A stretch of DNA of 64,000 nt from Lachnospiraceae bacterium (GTDB lineage Bacteria; Bacillota; Clostridia; Lachnospirales; Lachnospiraceae): assembly GCA_030526195.1 (NCBI GenBank), contig JAUNDG010000007.1, positions 1 to 64,000 of the forward strand, read 5' to 3'. Below, one piece after another: positions 28,472 to 36,314 of the stretch. Position 1 is the stretch's first letter. Each line of letters opens with the position of its first letter. The position numbers and the translations under genes are program-made. The notes beneath the pieces were generated by a model. It was not told the origin of the DNA. It did not search any database and saw only the letters and a list, made by a program, of their open reading frames with translations.

Positions 28472-29386
28472 ATGAAGAAAACAGGTAAGATCGTGCTGAC
28501 GATCGTCATCATTATCGCCCTTGCCCTTGGCATCGGTTCTTTCCACTACAATGTGCAGGATCGGAACGTGCTGGTGTTCCAGTTCGGCAAGATCGTAGCC
28601 CTGAAGGAGGATCCGGGTGTGTACTTCACCATCCCCTTCATCCAGACACAGAAAAGCATTTTCACAGGGGAGCGCCTTTATGACATCCCCACCACCGGTG
28701 TCACCACCGGGGATAAGAAATCCATGTCCGTCAATGCCTATGTCACCTGGCGCATCGTGGATACCAAAAAGTATTATCAGATGCTCAACAGCGTGGAGAC
28801 AGCCCAGGGACGTATCGACACCGCTGTGTATTCCTCCATCAAAAATGTCATTTCCAGCACCACTCAGGACGACGTGATCAGCGGCAAGGATGGCTCGCTG
28901 GGCACCGCGATCCTTAACCGCATCACCTCTCTGGCAGCCTATGGTATCGAGGTTACCAACGTGGAGATCAAGGTTCTGGATCTGCCGGAGGATAACAAGA
29001 AGTCTGTATACGACCGTATGATCTCTGAAAGAAATGTGATCGCGGCTCAATACACCGCTGAGGGGATCAAGGAGGCTGACACCATCAAGGCCAAGGCCGA
29101 TGCCGATGCCCGTACCACTGTTTCCAATGCCGAGGCCGAAGCGGCCACCATCATCGCCGACGGTGAAGCCCAGTATTATCAGATCCTGGCGGAATCCTAT
29201 TCAGCCGATCCGGCCAAAACAGCTTTCTATAAGTACTGGACAGAGCTTGAGGCGCTTCAGGAGTCATTGGCCAACGGCGGCACCATCGTGGTCAGCGAGG
29301 ACAACCCGCTTTACGGCATCCTGACACATCAGGGCAGCAGCAGTCTGCCGACCCCGACAGCCCCGGCGGCTTCGGCCACCGAGTGA
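28472..29386 (+). CDS. SPFH/Band 7 membrane protein, HflC-like
   Basis: A 304-residue prohibitin-family protein with one N-terminal membrane helix (about 6-24). An SPFH domain follows, beginning VQDRNVLVFQFGKIV and containing GVYFTIPFIQ, and then an Ala/Glu-rich coiled-coil with YYQILAESYSADP, a segment typical of HflC. AAAGGAGGGTG lies before the ATG. It is probably co-transcribed with the preceding SPFH gene and heteromeric with it. A hairpin at 29486-29525 ends the unit. Confidence 0.88.
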   Translation: MKKTGKIVLTIVIIIALALGIGSFHYNVQDRNVLVFQFGKIVALKEDPGVYFTIPFIQTQKSIFTGERLYDIPTTGVTTGDKKSMSVNAYVTWRIVDTKKYYQMLNSVETAQGRIDTAVYSSIKNVISSTTQDDVISGKDGSLGTAILNRITSLAAYGIEVTNVEIKVLDLPEDNKKSVYDRMISERNVIAAQYTAEGIKEADTIKAKADADARTTVSNAEAEAATIIADGEAQYYQILAESYSADPAKTAFYKYWTELEALQESLANGGTIVVSEDNPLYGILTHQGSSSLPTPTAPAASATE

Positions 29387-29485
29387 CAACATCAATCCGC
29401 AGAATGTGAAACGGATAGAGAAGCCATCATTTTCTTCGGATGAGATACCCACAGTTCAACGACTGTGGTACACTTGTGAGCAGAG

Positions 29486-29525
29486 AAGCGGACACCGTGC
29501 CCTGCGGGGATGCGCGTGTCCGCTT
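29486..29525 (+). terminator. Hairpin AAGCGGACAC/GTGTCCGCTT after the HflC-like gene
   Basis: A perfect 10-bp inverted repeat (29486-29495 and 29516-29525) follows the SPFH pair. The stem core matches those at 5548, 30898 and 61727. A further copy of the left arm (TAAAGCGGACACTCGC) stands at about 29557-29572, next to dispersed repeat copy B. Confidence 0.6.
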
Positions 29526-29596
29526 TACTTGACAGCTGTTTAAATGATAGAATTTAGTAAAGCGGACACTCGCAATACGCTTCGCTCCTTGCTCGT

Positions 29597-29718
29597 GAAC
29601 CGCAGCTACCTTCGGTAGCCCATCAGCAGGGGCTTTTACCCCTGCTGATGCAAGCTTTCCCCGTACCCCCCGCTTAAGACTCTGCGTCTTTGAAGCGGGG
29701 GAATGCTTGTTGCAGTTC
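29597..29718 (-). repeat. Dispersed TIR element, copy B (inverted)
   Basis: A 122-bp copy in reverse orientation relative to copy C at 61593. Ends are GAACCGCAG (29597) and TTGCAGTTC (to 29718), imperfect terminal inverted repeats. Inside are the hairpins CTACCTTCGGTAG, AGCAGGGGCTTTTACCCCTGCT, and a CCCCGCTTAAGAC...GTCTTTGAAGCGGGG stem. No open frame of interest is present. The region 29387-29804 holds no gene. Confidence 0.85.
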
Positions 29719-29804
29719 AAATAACAGCAGTTTTGAAACAATAGAAGTATTGAGACGATAAAAATCGGTGAGAAATAACCGAAATTGAGAATGACAGAAA
29801 TATT

Positions 29805-30875
29805 ATGACTGACAATACCACCAACAACCAGCCGCACAAGCGACGCGTGCGTTACTCAGGGAAATACCCGAAACGCTTTGAAGAGAAATATAAGGAGCTG
29901 CAGCCGGAGAAGTACGCCGACATGGCTGAACACATCAAGGCCAAGGGCGGCACACCCGCCGGTACCCACATTTCCATCTGCGTGAAGGAAATCCTGGAGT
30001 TCCTTGATATCAAACCGGGTCAGCAGGGGCTGGATGCCACCTTTGGGTACGGCGGCCATACAGAGCACATGCTGGGTTGCCTGCAGGGCAGCGGCCACAT
30101 CTGTGCCCTGGACGTTGACCCCATCGAGTCCGAGAAATCCAAAGCCCGTCTGCGGGCCAGGGGATACGGAGAAGACCTGCTGACGGTCCATCTCATGAAC
30201 TTTGCGGATATCGACAAGATCGCTGCAGAGAGAGGTCCCTTTGATTTTATCCTGGCAGACCTTGGCGTTTCATCCATGCAGATCGATAATCCTGAACGAG
30301 GCTTTTCATTCAAAGTGAACGGCCCCCTGGATCTGCGCCTCAATCCCCATAAGGGTAAGAGCGCAGCTGAGCGCCTTCAGGAGGTGAACTTCGAGGAACT
30401 GATCGGTATGCTGGAAGAAAATGCAGACGAGCCCTACGCCCGTCAGATCGCCTCAGCCGTCCTCAATACCCGGAAAAAGGGGTTGCCCCTGGCCACCACA
30501 TTGGACCTGAAGGGCGTCATTGAGAAGGCTCTGGAGAAAGAATGTGTCGGGCTGTCCGTGAAGGACAGAAAAGACCTGGTGAAGAAATCCTGCCAGCGCA
30601 CCTTCCAGGCTCTTCGCATTGATGTGAACCGGGAATTTGAGGTGCTGTATGCCTTCCTTGAGAAGCTGCCCGGTGCCTTAAAAAGTGGTGGCCGCTGTGC
30701 CATCCTGACCTTCCATTCCGGCGAAGACCGGCTGGTGAAGAAGGCCTTTAAGGAAGGTCAGAGAGAAGGCCTTTATGCCGACGTGGCCCGGGATGTCATC
30801 CGGCCTTCAGCCGAGGAATGCGTGGCCAATCCCAGAGCCCGTTCCACCAAAATGCGCTGGGCCATCAAAGCCTGA
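29805..30875 (+). CDS. rsmH: 16S rRNA (cytosine-1402-N4) methyltransferase RsmH
   Basis: SAM-dependent methylase for the 30S decoding site. Visible motifs: DATFGYGGHTEHML (SAM site), DLGVSSMQIDNPERGFSF, PLDLRLNP, and a C-terminal ARSTKMRW. The 356 residues include a basic 40-50 residue N-terminal extension (HKRRVRYSGKYPKRFEEKY) before the usual THIS start of the fold. From memory, a group of Firmicute RsmH proteins outside the dcw cluster share this extension. No good ribosome binding site precedes ATG 29805; ATG 29922 with GGAG upstream is an alternative giving 318 residues. It stands alone, not beside ftsL/pbp genes. Confidence 0.9.
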   Translation: MTDNTTNNQPHKRRVRYSGKYPKRFEEKYKELQPEKYADMAEHIKAKGGTPAGTHISICVKEILEFLDIKPGQQGLDATFGYGGHTEHMLGCLQGSGHICALDVDPIESEKSKARLRARGYGEDLLTVHLMNFADIDKIAAERGPFDFILADLGVSSMQIDNPERGFSFKVNGPLDLRLNPHKGKSAAERLQEVNFEELIGMLEENADEPYARQIASAVLNTRKKGLPLATTLDLKGVIEKALEKECVGLSVKDRKDLVKKSCQRTFQALRIDVNREFEVLYAFLEKLPGALKSGGRCAILTFHSGEDRLVKKAFKEGQREGLYADVARDVIRPSAEECVANPRARSTKMRWAIKA

Positions 30876-30897
30876 GCGTATCATAAATCACGTAAAG

Positions 30898-30941
30898 AAG
30901 CGGACAGAGCATCCGAGAGAGGATGTGCCTGTCCGCTTTTT
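30898..30941 (+). terminator. Intrinsic terminator after rsmH
   Basis: AAGCGGACAG (30898-30907) and CTGTCCGCTT (30929-30938) pair perfectly, and the T run continues to 30941. The loop contains an inner GCATCC/GGATGT pairing. The stem core is shared with three other hairpins in the window. Confidence 0.8.
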
Positions 30942-31138
30942 AAAAGTGTTCAATAACCTGCAAAATTTTGCGTGAGAAATGTTTGCTCTTATAACAAATA
31001 AAAGAATTCATATATATCATATGGCTATCGAATTGCCATTTTAATAAAACCTGTATATTATTCGAGGGATGAAGTAATTGCCGTTTTTCTTGAATTTCGT
31101 TATGATATTCTATATGGAAATAGGGAGGACGGTGTGAT

Positions 31139-31687
31139 ATGAAAAGTGATGTACCTGCCCGTCAGAAAATTAAAAACGGGTTTCTCGAATTGATGGAAGA
31201 GAAAAACCTATCAGCTATCAAGGTGATTGATATCATCAAGGTCAGCAGCATTTCTCATCAGACATTCTACAGAATGTTCCTGGACAAGTATGAACTGGCC
31301 GAAAGTGTGTGCTACGACAAGCTGCATCTCATATGGTCGGTGGTCGGTAAAAATCCCACTTTCAAGGAGGCTGTGGTTTGCACACTGAATATCATCGGCA
31401 ATAATGAGGCTCTGTTTGGCCATCTGCTTGCCGAGGATGACGGTATCACCATCATTAAGAAAGTGTTGGTGTCCATTTTTAAGGAGATGACACCTCATGA
31501 GTTGTCGTCTATGGTTCAGTTGGCCTGGATCAACACGTTGATCGACTGGTGTGGCACCGGCTTCAAAACACCGGTGGAACAGGTTTACGACAACCTGCTC
31601 AGCAGCATGCCGGTGGGCATTGTGTTGCCGGCTGAGGATAAGGCCAAGTATTATCAGGCCTTCAGCGACAACCGCATTCACAATTAA
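31139..31687 (+). CDS. TetR/AcrR-like transcriptional regulator
   Basis: A 182-residue protein with an N-terminal helix-turn-helix of TetR type (about 8-55: KNLSAIKVIDIIKVSSISHQTFYRMF) and an all-alpha C-terminal region likely to bind a ligand and dimerise. GGGAGGA lies upstream of the ATG. The 260 bases before it hold an AT-rich stretch suitable for a promoter. No clear target gene adjoins on the same strand: a bidirectional terminator follows and the next gene converges. Ligand and targets are unknown. Confidence 0.75.
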   Translation: MKSDVPARQKIKNGFLELMEEKNLSAIKVIDIIKVSSISHQTFYRMFLDKYELAESVCYDKLHLIWSVVGKNPTFKEAVVCTLNIIGNNEALFGHLLAEDDGITIIKKVLVSIFKEMTPHELSSMVQLAWINTLIDWCGTGFKTPVEQVYDNLLSSMPVGIVLPAEDKAKYYQAFSDNRIHN

Positions 31688-31728
31688 TCGTACAATATCA
31701 AAACAGAATAGTTGTCAATGCAGGAGAT

Positions 31729-31786
31729 TAAGCCTTGTATCGCGCCATCGGATGGATGGGAGGGCGCGATATGGGGCTTATTTTTT
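31729..31786. terminator. Terminator between the TetR-like gene and the convergent class V gene
   Basis: A two-part stem, TAAGCC + TATCGCGCC pairing with GGCGCGATA + GGCTTA, is followed on the plus strand by TTTTTT. On the minus strand its right edge abuts the stop codon of the convergent gene, so it may act both ways. Confidence 0.8.
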
Positions 31787-32921
31787 ACATGTTCGCCAGA
31801 GACCGGACGGCTTCAATGCCGGCATCGATCTCGTCTTCCGTATTGAAATGGGAGAAGCTGAAGCGCACAGCACCTGTGGCCACGGTGCCAAGGGCTTCGT
31901 GCATCAGAGGCGCACAGTGGCCACCGGAACGGACGGAAATGTCAAATTCCGTGTAAAGGGCATCCCCCACCTCGGAGGAATCATAGTCCCGGATGTTGAG
32001 GGTGACGATGGGGCAGCGGTCCATGGTGGAGAAATCCCCATAGATTCGGACACCGGGAATGGCGGAGACACCTTCATAGAAGCGTTTCATCAGCGTCTGT
32101 TCCCGGGCACGGATGGTGTCAATACCCGTTTCCTGAAGGTAGAGAAGAGCGGCCCGAAGACCGGCGATGCCGTGGCCGTTCAGGGTGCCCGCTTCGAGGG
32201 CTGTGGGCATGATGGCCGGATGTTCACGATCAAAGGTTTTGATGCCGCTGCCACCGGTTTTTAGCGGCCGGATGGGCAGATCGGGGCGCACATAAAGGCC
32301 ACCGGTACCCTGAGGTCCCAGAAGGGATTTATGGCCCGTGAAGCACAGCACGGCGATATTCATGGCCTCCACATCAATGGGGAAAACCCCGGCGGTCTGG
32401 GAGGCATCCACGATGAGCAGAAGATCATGAGCCTTGGCAAAGGCTCCGATGCGATGAAGATCCATCAGCTGACCGGTAAGGTTGGAGCCGTGGGTGCAGA
32501 CGATGGCTTTTGTTTCCGGCCGCACCATTTTCTCAAAGGCCTTATAATCCGGCCGCCCGAGATCATCTGCCGGGACAAAGGAAAGAGACACACCATTTTT
32601 CTCCATTTCATAAAGCGGGCGGAGGACAGAGTTGTGCTCCAGGACCGTGGTGATGACATGGTCGCCGGGATTGAGCAGCCCCTTGATGGCGATGTTGAGG
32701 CTCTCGGTAGAGTTGGCGGTGAAGGCGATTTGCTCCGGTGAGGCGCCGTTGAAAAGCTCGTTGAGATAGAGACGGGCTTCAAAGGCGATACGGGAGGCAG
32801 ACAGCGAGGCTTCGTTGACACCGCGGCCGGCATTGCCAAGGCTCGTCATGGCCTCCACAACGGCTTCAATGACGGGGGCGGGCTTCTTCATGGATGTGGC
32901 GGCATTATCAAAATAGATCAT
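31785..32921 (-). CDS. Class V aminotransferase, cysteine desulfurase/selenocysteine lyase-like
   Basis: A 378-residue PLP enzyme of the NifS/CsdA fold. PLP-lysine is in CFTGHKSLLGPQG, and the catalytic loop RSGGHCAPLMHEALGT carries the cysteine that accepts sulfur or selenium. It begins directly with YFDNAATS, so it is shorter at the N-terminus than IscS. A subfamily of this kind (Enterococcus EF2568 type) is known from clusters for selenium-dependent molybdenum hydroxylases. With yqeB and yqeC at 62-63 kb in this window, a role in delivering selenium to the hydroxylase is a reasonable inference; general sulfur transfer is the alternative. It is a single leftward gene with repeat D behind it. 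Confidence 0.85.
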   Translation of the reverse strand: MIYFDNAATSMKKPAPVIEAVVEAMTSLGNAGRGVNEASLSASRIAFEARLYLNELFNGASPEQIAFTANSTESLNIAIKGLLNPGDHVITTVLEHNSVLRPLYEMEKNGVSLSFVPADDLGRPDYKAFEKMVRPETKAIVCTHGSNLTGQLMDLHRIGAFAKAHDLLLIVDASQTAGVFPIDVEAMNIAVLCFTGHKSLLGPQGTGGLYVRPDLPIRPLKTGGSGIKTFDREHPAIMPTALEAGTLNGHGIAGLRAALLYLQETGIDTIRAREQTLMKRFYEGVSAIPGVRIYGDFSTMDRCPIVTLNIRDYDSSEVGDALYTEFDISVRSGGHCAPLMHEALGTVATGAVRFSFSHFNTEDEIDAGIEAVRSLANM

Positions 32922-32982
32922 GGGTGATCCTTTCTTTTGGCGTGTATAGTGTCTCGATCGTGTCGAGTGGTTTTATTATAGC

Positions 32983-33083
32983 ACACCTCGATTCCACGTT
33001 GTTTCATCTCGGTGATTACCGTTCGTCAAATGAAAACTTTCATGCAAGCATGAGGATTCACTTGACTCATCGGGATAACAAAA
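32983..33083. repeat. Dispersed structured repeat, copy D
   Basis: About 101 bp nearly identical to 42721-42824. It contains a CGGT-GATT-ACCG hairpin and a longer imperfect stem around CATGCAAGCATG (TCAAATGAA... pairing with ...GGATTCACTTGA in part). It ends in ATCGGGATAACAAAA, where the minus-strand T tract of the pyrI terminator begins. It occupies the gap between pyrI and the class V gene. Confidence 0.8.
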
Positions 33084-33112
33084 TAAAGCAGGCCTCGTAT
33101 GAGACCTGCTTT
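33081..33112 (-). terminator. Terminator of pyrBI
   Basis: On the minus strand AAAGCAGG and CCTGCTTT pair (33112-33105 and 33092-33085) with an inner CTC/GAG pairing, followed by a T-rich run (TATTTTGTT). It lies 34 bases past the pyrI stop. Confidence 0.75.
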
Positions 33113-33145
33113 ATGAAAAGCCTTCAGGCTATCAAGCGTATGCGA

Positions 33146-33595
33146 TTATTTCTTGCCGGAATACTTCTCTTCGCAGTATTTGCAGCGATACACTTCATTT
33201 TCTTCATCAGTGAGGATGAAGACCTGATCCAGACCCTGCTCGATCGTGGAGATGCAGCGCGGGTTCTTGCAGGAAATGACGTTGACGATCTGCTTCGGCA
33301 ACTTCAGGACCTTCTTTTCGATGATCTTGGAGTCTTTGATGACATTCACAGTGATGTCATGATCGATGAAGCCCAGGATGTCAAGATCCAGGTAATCCAC
33401 CGGGCATTCCACCTTGATGATGTCCTTGCGGCCCATCTTGCCGGAGCGGGCATTCTTGATGATGGCGACAGTGCAGTCCAGCTTACCGAGCTTCAGATCA
33501 CGGTAGATGGTCATGGCATCGCCGGCTTTAATATGGTCGAGCACAAAGCCTTCTTTAAGCTCGCCGATTGAAAGTTCGTTATAATCTTTAGACAT
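33146..33595 (-). CDS. pyrI: Aspartate carbamoyltransferase regulatory subunit
   Basis: Binds CTP/ATP and controls PyrB in the dodecameric enzyme. The 149 residues have an N-terminal nucleotide-binding domain and a C-terminal zinc domain with four cysteines (CKNPRC and CKYC spacing) that contacts PyrB. I chose ATG 33595 (MSKDYNEL) since GAGGTGG lies 6 bases before it; an in-frame start 7 codons upstream lies within pyrB. One base separates it from the pyrB stop. No PyrR site or attenuator was recognised. Confidence 0.93.
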   Translation of the reverse strand: MSKDYNELSIGELKEGFVLDHIKAGDAMTIYRDLKLGKLDCTVAIIKNARSGKMGRKDIIKVECPVDYLDLDILGFIDHDITVNVIKDSKIIEKKVLKLPKQIVNVISCKNPRCISTIEQGLDQVFILTDEENEVYRCKYCEEKYSGKK

Positions 33596-33596
33596 A

Positions 33597-34523
33597 TCAG
33601 GCCACCTCGATTCCAAGCAGAGTTAAGATCAGAGCCATGCGGACGTAGACGCCGTACTGAGCCTGAGCGAAGTACTGGGCACGCGGGTCGTCATCGATCT
33701 CAACAGAGATTTCATTAACGCGGGGAAGCGGATGAAGGATCATCATCTTGTCCGGAGCTACATCCATTTTAGCTTTGTCCAGGATGTAGAAGTCTTTCAT
33801 ACGGACGTAATCTTCTTCGTTGAAGAAACGTTCCTTCTGAACACGTGTCATGTACAGGATATCCAGATCGGCCATGGTTTCCTCGTCAAGACGGACAACC
33901 TCTTCGAAGGGGATGTTCTTGGCTCTTAAGGATTCACGGACATAGCTGGGGACACGCAGCTCTTCCGGAGAGATCAGCACGAAACGAATGTCATTGTAAC
34001 GGCTGAGCGCTTCGATCAGAGAGTGAACGGTACGGCCGAACTTAAGGTCGCCGCACAGACCGATGACAAGACCGTCGAAATGGCCCTTCAGAGCCTTGAT
34101 GGTCAGAAGGTCGGTCAGAGTCTGTGTCGGGTGCTGATGGCCGCCGTCACCGGCGTTGATAACGGGAATCAGTGAGCGGAGAGAGGCTACCAGCGGAGCA
34201 CCTTCCTTCGGATGACGCATAGCGGCGATATCGGCATAGCAGGAAACCACGCGCATAGTATCGCTGACGCTTTCACCCTTCGCTGCGGAAGAAGAATCGG
34301 CAGAGTGGAAGCCAAGGACCTTACCGCCAAGATTCATCATGGCTGCCTCGAAAGAGAGACGTGTTCTGGTACTCGGTTCATAGAACATGGTTGCAATTCT
34401 TTTGCCCTCGCAAAGGTGGGCGTATTTGTCCGGGTTTTTCTCGATGTCAGCCGCCATGTCAAGCAGACGGTCAAGCTCTTCGATGGAAAAATCCAGAGGA
34501 CTCATCAAATGTCTTGGTGTCAT
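33597..34523 (-). CDS. pyrB: Aspartate carbamoyltransferase catalytic subunit
   Basis: Condenses carbamoyl phosphate and aspartate in pyrimidine synthesis. The 308 residues show [12 protein letters not shown] (phosphate site), AAKGES (Lys of the 80s loop), [10 protein letters not shown], and HPLPR with a following acidic residue. AGGAGGGAAT precedes ATG 34523. It forms an operon with pyrI. It belongs to the same superfamily as ygeW at 44 kb but is clearly distinct from it. Confidence 0.95.
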   Translation of the reverse strand: MTPRHLMSPLDFSIEELDRLLDMAADIEKNPDKYAHLCEGKRIATMFYEPSTRTRLSFEAAMMNLGGKVLGFHSADSSSAAKGESVSDTMRVVSCYADIAAMRHPKEGAPLVASLRSLIPVINAGDGGHQHPTQTLTDLLTIKALKGHFDGLVIGLCGDLKFGRTVHSLIEALSRYNDIRFVLISPEELRVPSYVRESLRAKNIPFEEVVRLDEETMADLDILYMTRVQKERFFNEEDYVRMKDFYILDKAKMDVAPDKMMILHPLPRVNEISVEIDDDPRAQYFAQAQYGVYVRMALILTLLGIEVA

Positions 34524-34571
34524 ATTCCCTCCTGAAATCTCCGAAATTTAGTAAGTATTTTTATCTCAAAT

Positions 34572-34600
34572 ATCATAATATATTGACCTTCGTAAATCAA
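34572..34600 (-). promoter_or_regulatory. Promoter of pyrBI
   Basis: On the minus strand TTGATT (34600-34595), a 17-base spacer and TATGAT (34577-34572). It is divergent from the promoter at 34620. Confidence 0.6.
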
Positions 34601-34619
34601 GTCGATGCGAGGGCAATAG

Positions 34620-34648
34620 TTTACAAAGAAAAAGAAAAATTTTATAAT
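34620..34648 (+). promoter_or_regulatory. Sigma-A promoter of the chorismate mutase-ppk operon
   Basis: TTTACA (34620-34625), exactly 17 bases, then a perfect TATAAT (34643-34648), 93 bases before the first ATG. The A-rich spacer is typical of strong Firmicute promoters. Confidence 0.8.
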
Positions 34649-34740
34649 AAAACAAGCGAAAATAAACGAATATACGCCAAAACGGCAGGTGAGAGCTTCT
34701 TACGGCCCACCTGTGACAGAAAAGAAGGAAAGGGTGTCTG

Positions 34741-35016
34741 ATGAGAAATCTCAATGAATTGCGTCCTGAAATCGACGCTATTGATCAGGAAATGCAGGCT
34801 TTGTTCGAACGCCGCATGGCCATCGCCGGTGAAGTGGCCGCCTACAAAAAGGCCAATGGTCTGCCGGTGCTTGACGAGGGCCGTGAGGAGGCACTGCTCG
34901 AAAAACTGCGCGATCGTGCCTCAGATCCCGAGATGGGAGAGGCCATTGTGCGTCTTTACGAAGCCCTGCTGGCGGTGAGCCGCGATTATCAGACAAGAAG
35001 GATTGATCATGATTAA
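34741..35016 (+). CDS. Chorismate mutase, AroQ type
   Basis: A 91-residue all-helical protein that turns chorismate into prephenate. The AroQ pattern is visible: LRPEIDAIDQEMQALFERRM, then VAAYKKANGLPVLDEGREEALLEKL. It is a stand-alone domain, with no dehydratase or DAHP synthase fused. It leads a transcript with a DUF815 ATPase and polyphosphate genes, an association without an obvious pathway reason. GGAAAGGG lies upstream of the ATG; 8 bases overlap the next gene. Confidence 0.88.
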   Translation: MRNLNELRPEIDAIDQEMQALFERRMAIAGEVAAYKKANGLPVLDEGREEALLEKLRDRASDPEMGEAIVRLYEALLAVSRDYQTRRIDHD

Positions 35017-36313
35017 CACACAGAATCTTATTTTGTACAGAGAGATTCCGGAGGATGAGCTGTTCCGGGATATGACCACACTGATCAACGGTCTGGAGGC
35101 CGGCGATAACGATGAAGAGGCCCGCTACGGTCTCTTTTTCAAATGTGTGGGCCGTCTTGTGGAAATGGCTTCCGCCTACGGCTTTTCCGGCAACCTCTGG
35201 CATTGTTATCTGACTTATAAGCTGGTCAACTGCGAAAATGCCTTCAGCCGCGCCACCGAGGTGCGGGGGGCTGTGGAAGGCAGCATCAACGAGCTGGCTC
35301 GCCATGACTTTAAGATTATGAAAGCCATTTTCGACTACGACCTGGGCAAGTTGGGGGAAGCCCTGGATTCCGGCCAGGCTGCTTCCATCACCAATTACGC
35401 CGGCATTCCCGGGGACCGGATCCTCTACAATGCCCGGATCCGGGACCGCATCTGCGAGCTGGCGGTGACACTGGCCAACACCCCGGATGTGGCGTCTTTC
35501 AAAGCGGCCATGGAAGAGTTCTACAAGGATTACGGCGTGGGCAAGCTGGGTCTTCACAAGGCCTTCCGCATTGTGCATGACAAGGATGACCGCCCCACAG
35601 TCCAGCCCATCACCAACATCGCCCATGTGCATCTTGATGATCTGGTGGGCTATGAACCCGCCAAGAAGAAGCTCCTGGACAACACAGAAGCCTTTGTCAA
35701 CGGTCGTCAGGCCAACAACTGCCTGCTCTTTGGTGATGCGGGCACCGGCAAATCCACCAGTGTCAAGGCTCTTCTCAATATGTACTACGACCGGGGCCTT
35801 CGCGTGATCGAAGTGTTCAAGCATCAGCTGCAGGACATCAATGCCATCATCGATTACGTCAAAAACCGCAATTACAAATTCATTCTCTTCATGGACGATC
35901 TGTCCTTCGAGGAGTTTGAGATCGAATACAAATATCTGAAGGCCGTCATTGAAGGTGACCTGGAGAAGAAGCCGCAGAACGTGCTGATCTACGCCACCTC
36001 CAACCGCCGCCATCTGGTCCGGGAGGATTACTCCGACAAGGCCGGCATGCGCAACGACAACGACATGCACACCTCCGACACGGTTCAGGAGAAGCTGTCT
36101 CTGTCCGCCCGCTTCGGCGTCAAGGTTTATTTCTCCGCACCGGATAAGAAAGAATTTAACAACATCGTGCTGTCCTTAGCCAAACGGGCCGGCATCACCA
36201 TGCCGGAGGATCAGCTGCTGCTGGAGGCCAACAAGTGGGAAGTCGCCCACGGCGGTTTCTCCGGCCGTATCGCACAGCAGTTCATCGATTATTTACTGGG
36301 TCAGGAGGCCTGA
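35009..36313 (+). CDS. DUF815 family AAA ATPase
   Basis: A predicted cytoplasmic ATPase of about 434 residues. Walker A is FGDAGTGKSTSVKALL and Walker B is FILFMDDLSF, followed by an ATSNRRHLV sensor-1-like segment and a C-terminal lid. The N-terminal 200 residues are helical and without a known domain. ATG 35009 with AAGGA upstream is preferred over a TTG at 35003. The family is common in Firmicutes and its role is unknown to me. It overlaps the chorismate mutase gene and stands one base from the Ppx/GppA gene. Confidence 0.85.
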   Translation: MINTQNLILYREIPEDELFRDMTTLINGLEAGDNDEEARYGLFFKCVGRLVEMASAYGFSGNLWHCYLTYKLVNCENAFSRATEVRGAVEGSINELARHDFKIMKAIFDYDLGKLGEALDSGQAASITNYAGIPGDRILYNARIRDRICELAVTLANTPDVASFKAAMEEFYKDYGVGKLGLHKAFRIVHDKDDRPTVQPITNIAHVHLDDLVGYEPAKKKLLDNTEAFVNGRQANNCLLFGDAGTGKSTSVKALLNMYYDRGLRVIEVFKHQLQDINAIIDYVKNRNYKFILFMDDLSFEEFEIEYKYLKAVIEGDLEKKPQNVLIYATSNRRHLVREDYSDKAGMRNDNDMHTSDTVQEKLSLSARFGVKVYFSAPDKKEFNNIVLSLAKRAGITMPEDQLLLEANKWEVAHGGFSGRIAQQFIDYLLGQEA

Positions 36314-36314
36314 T

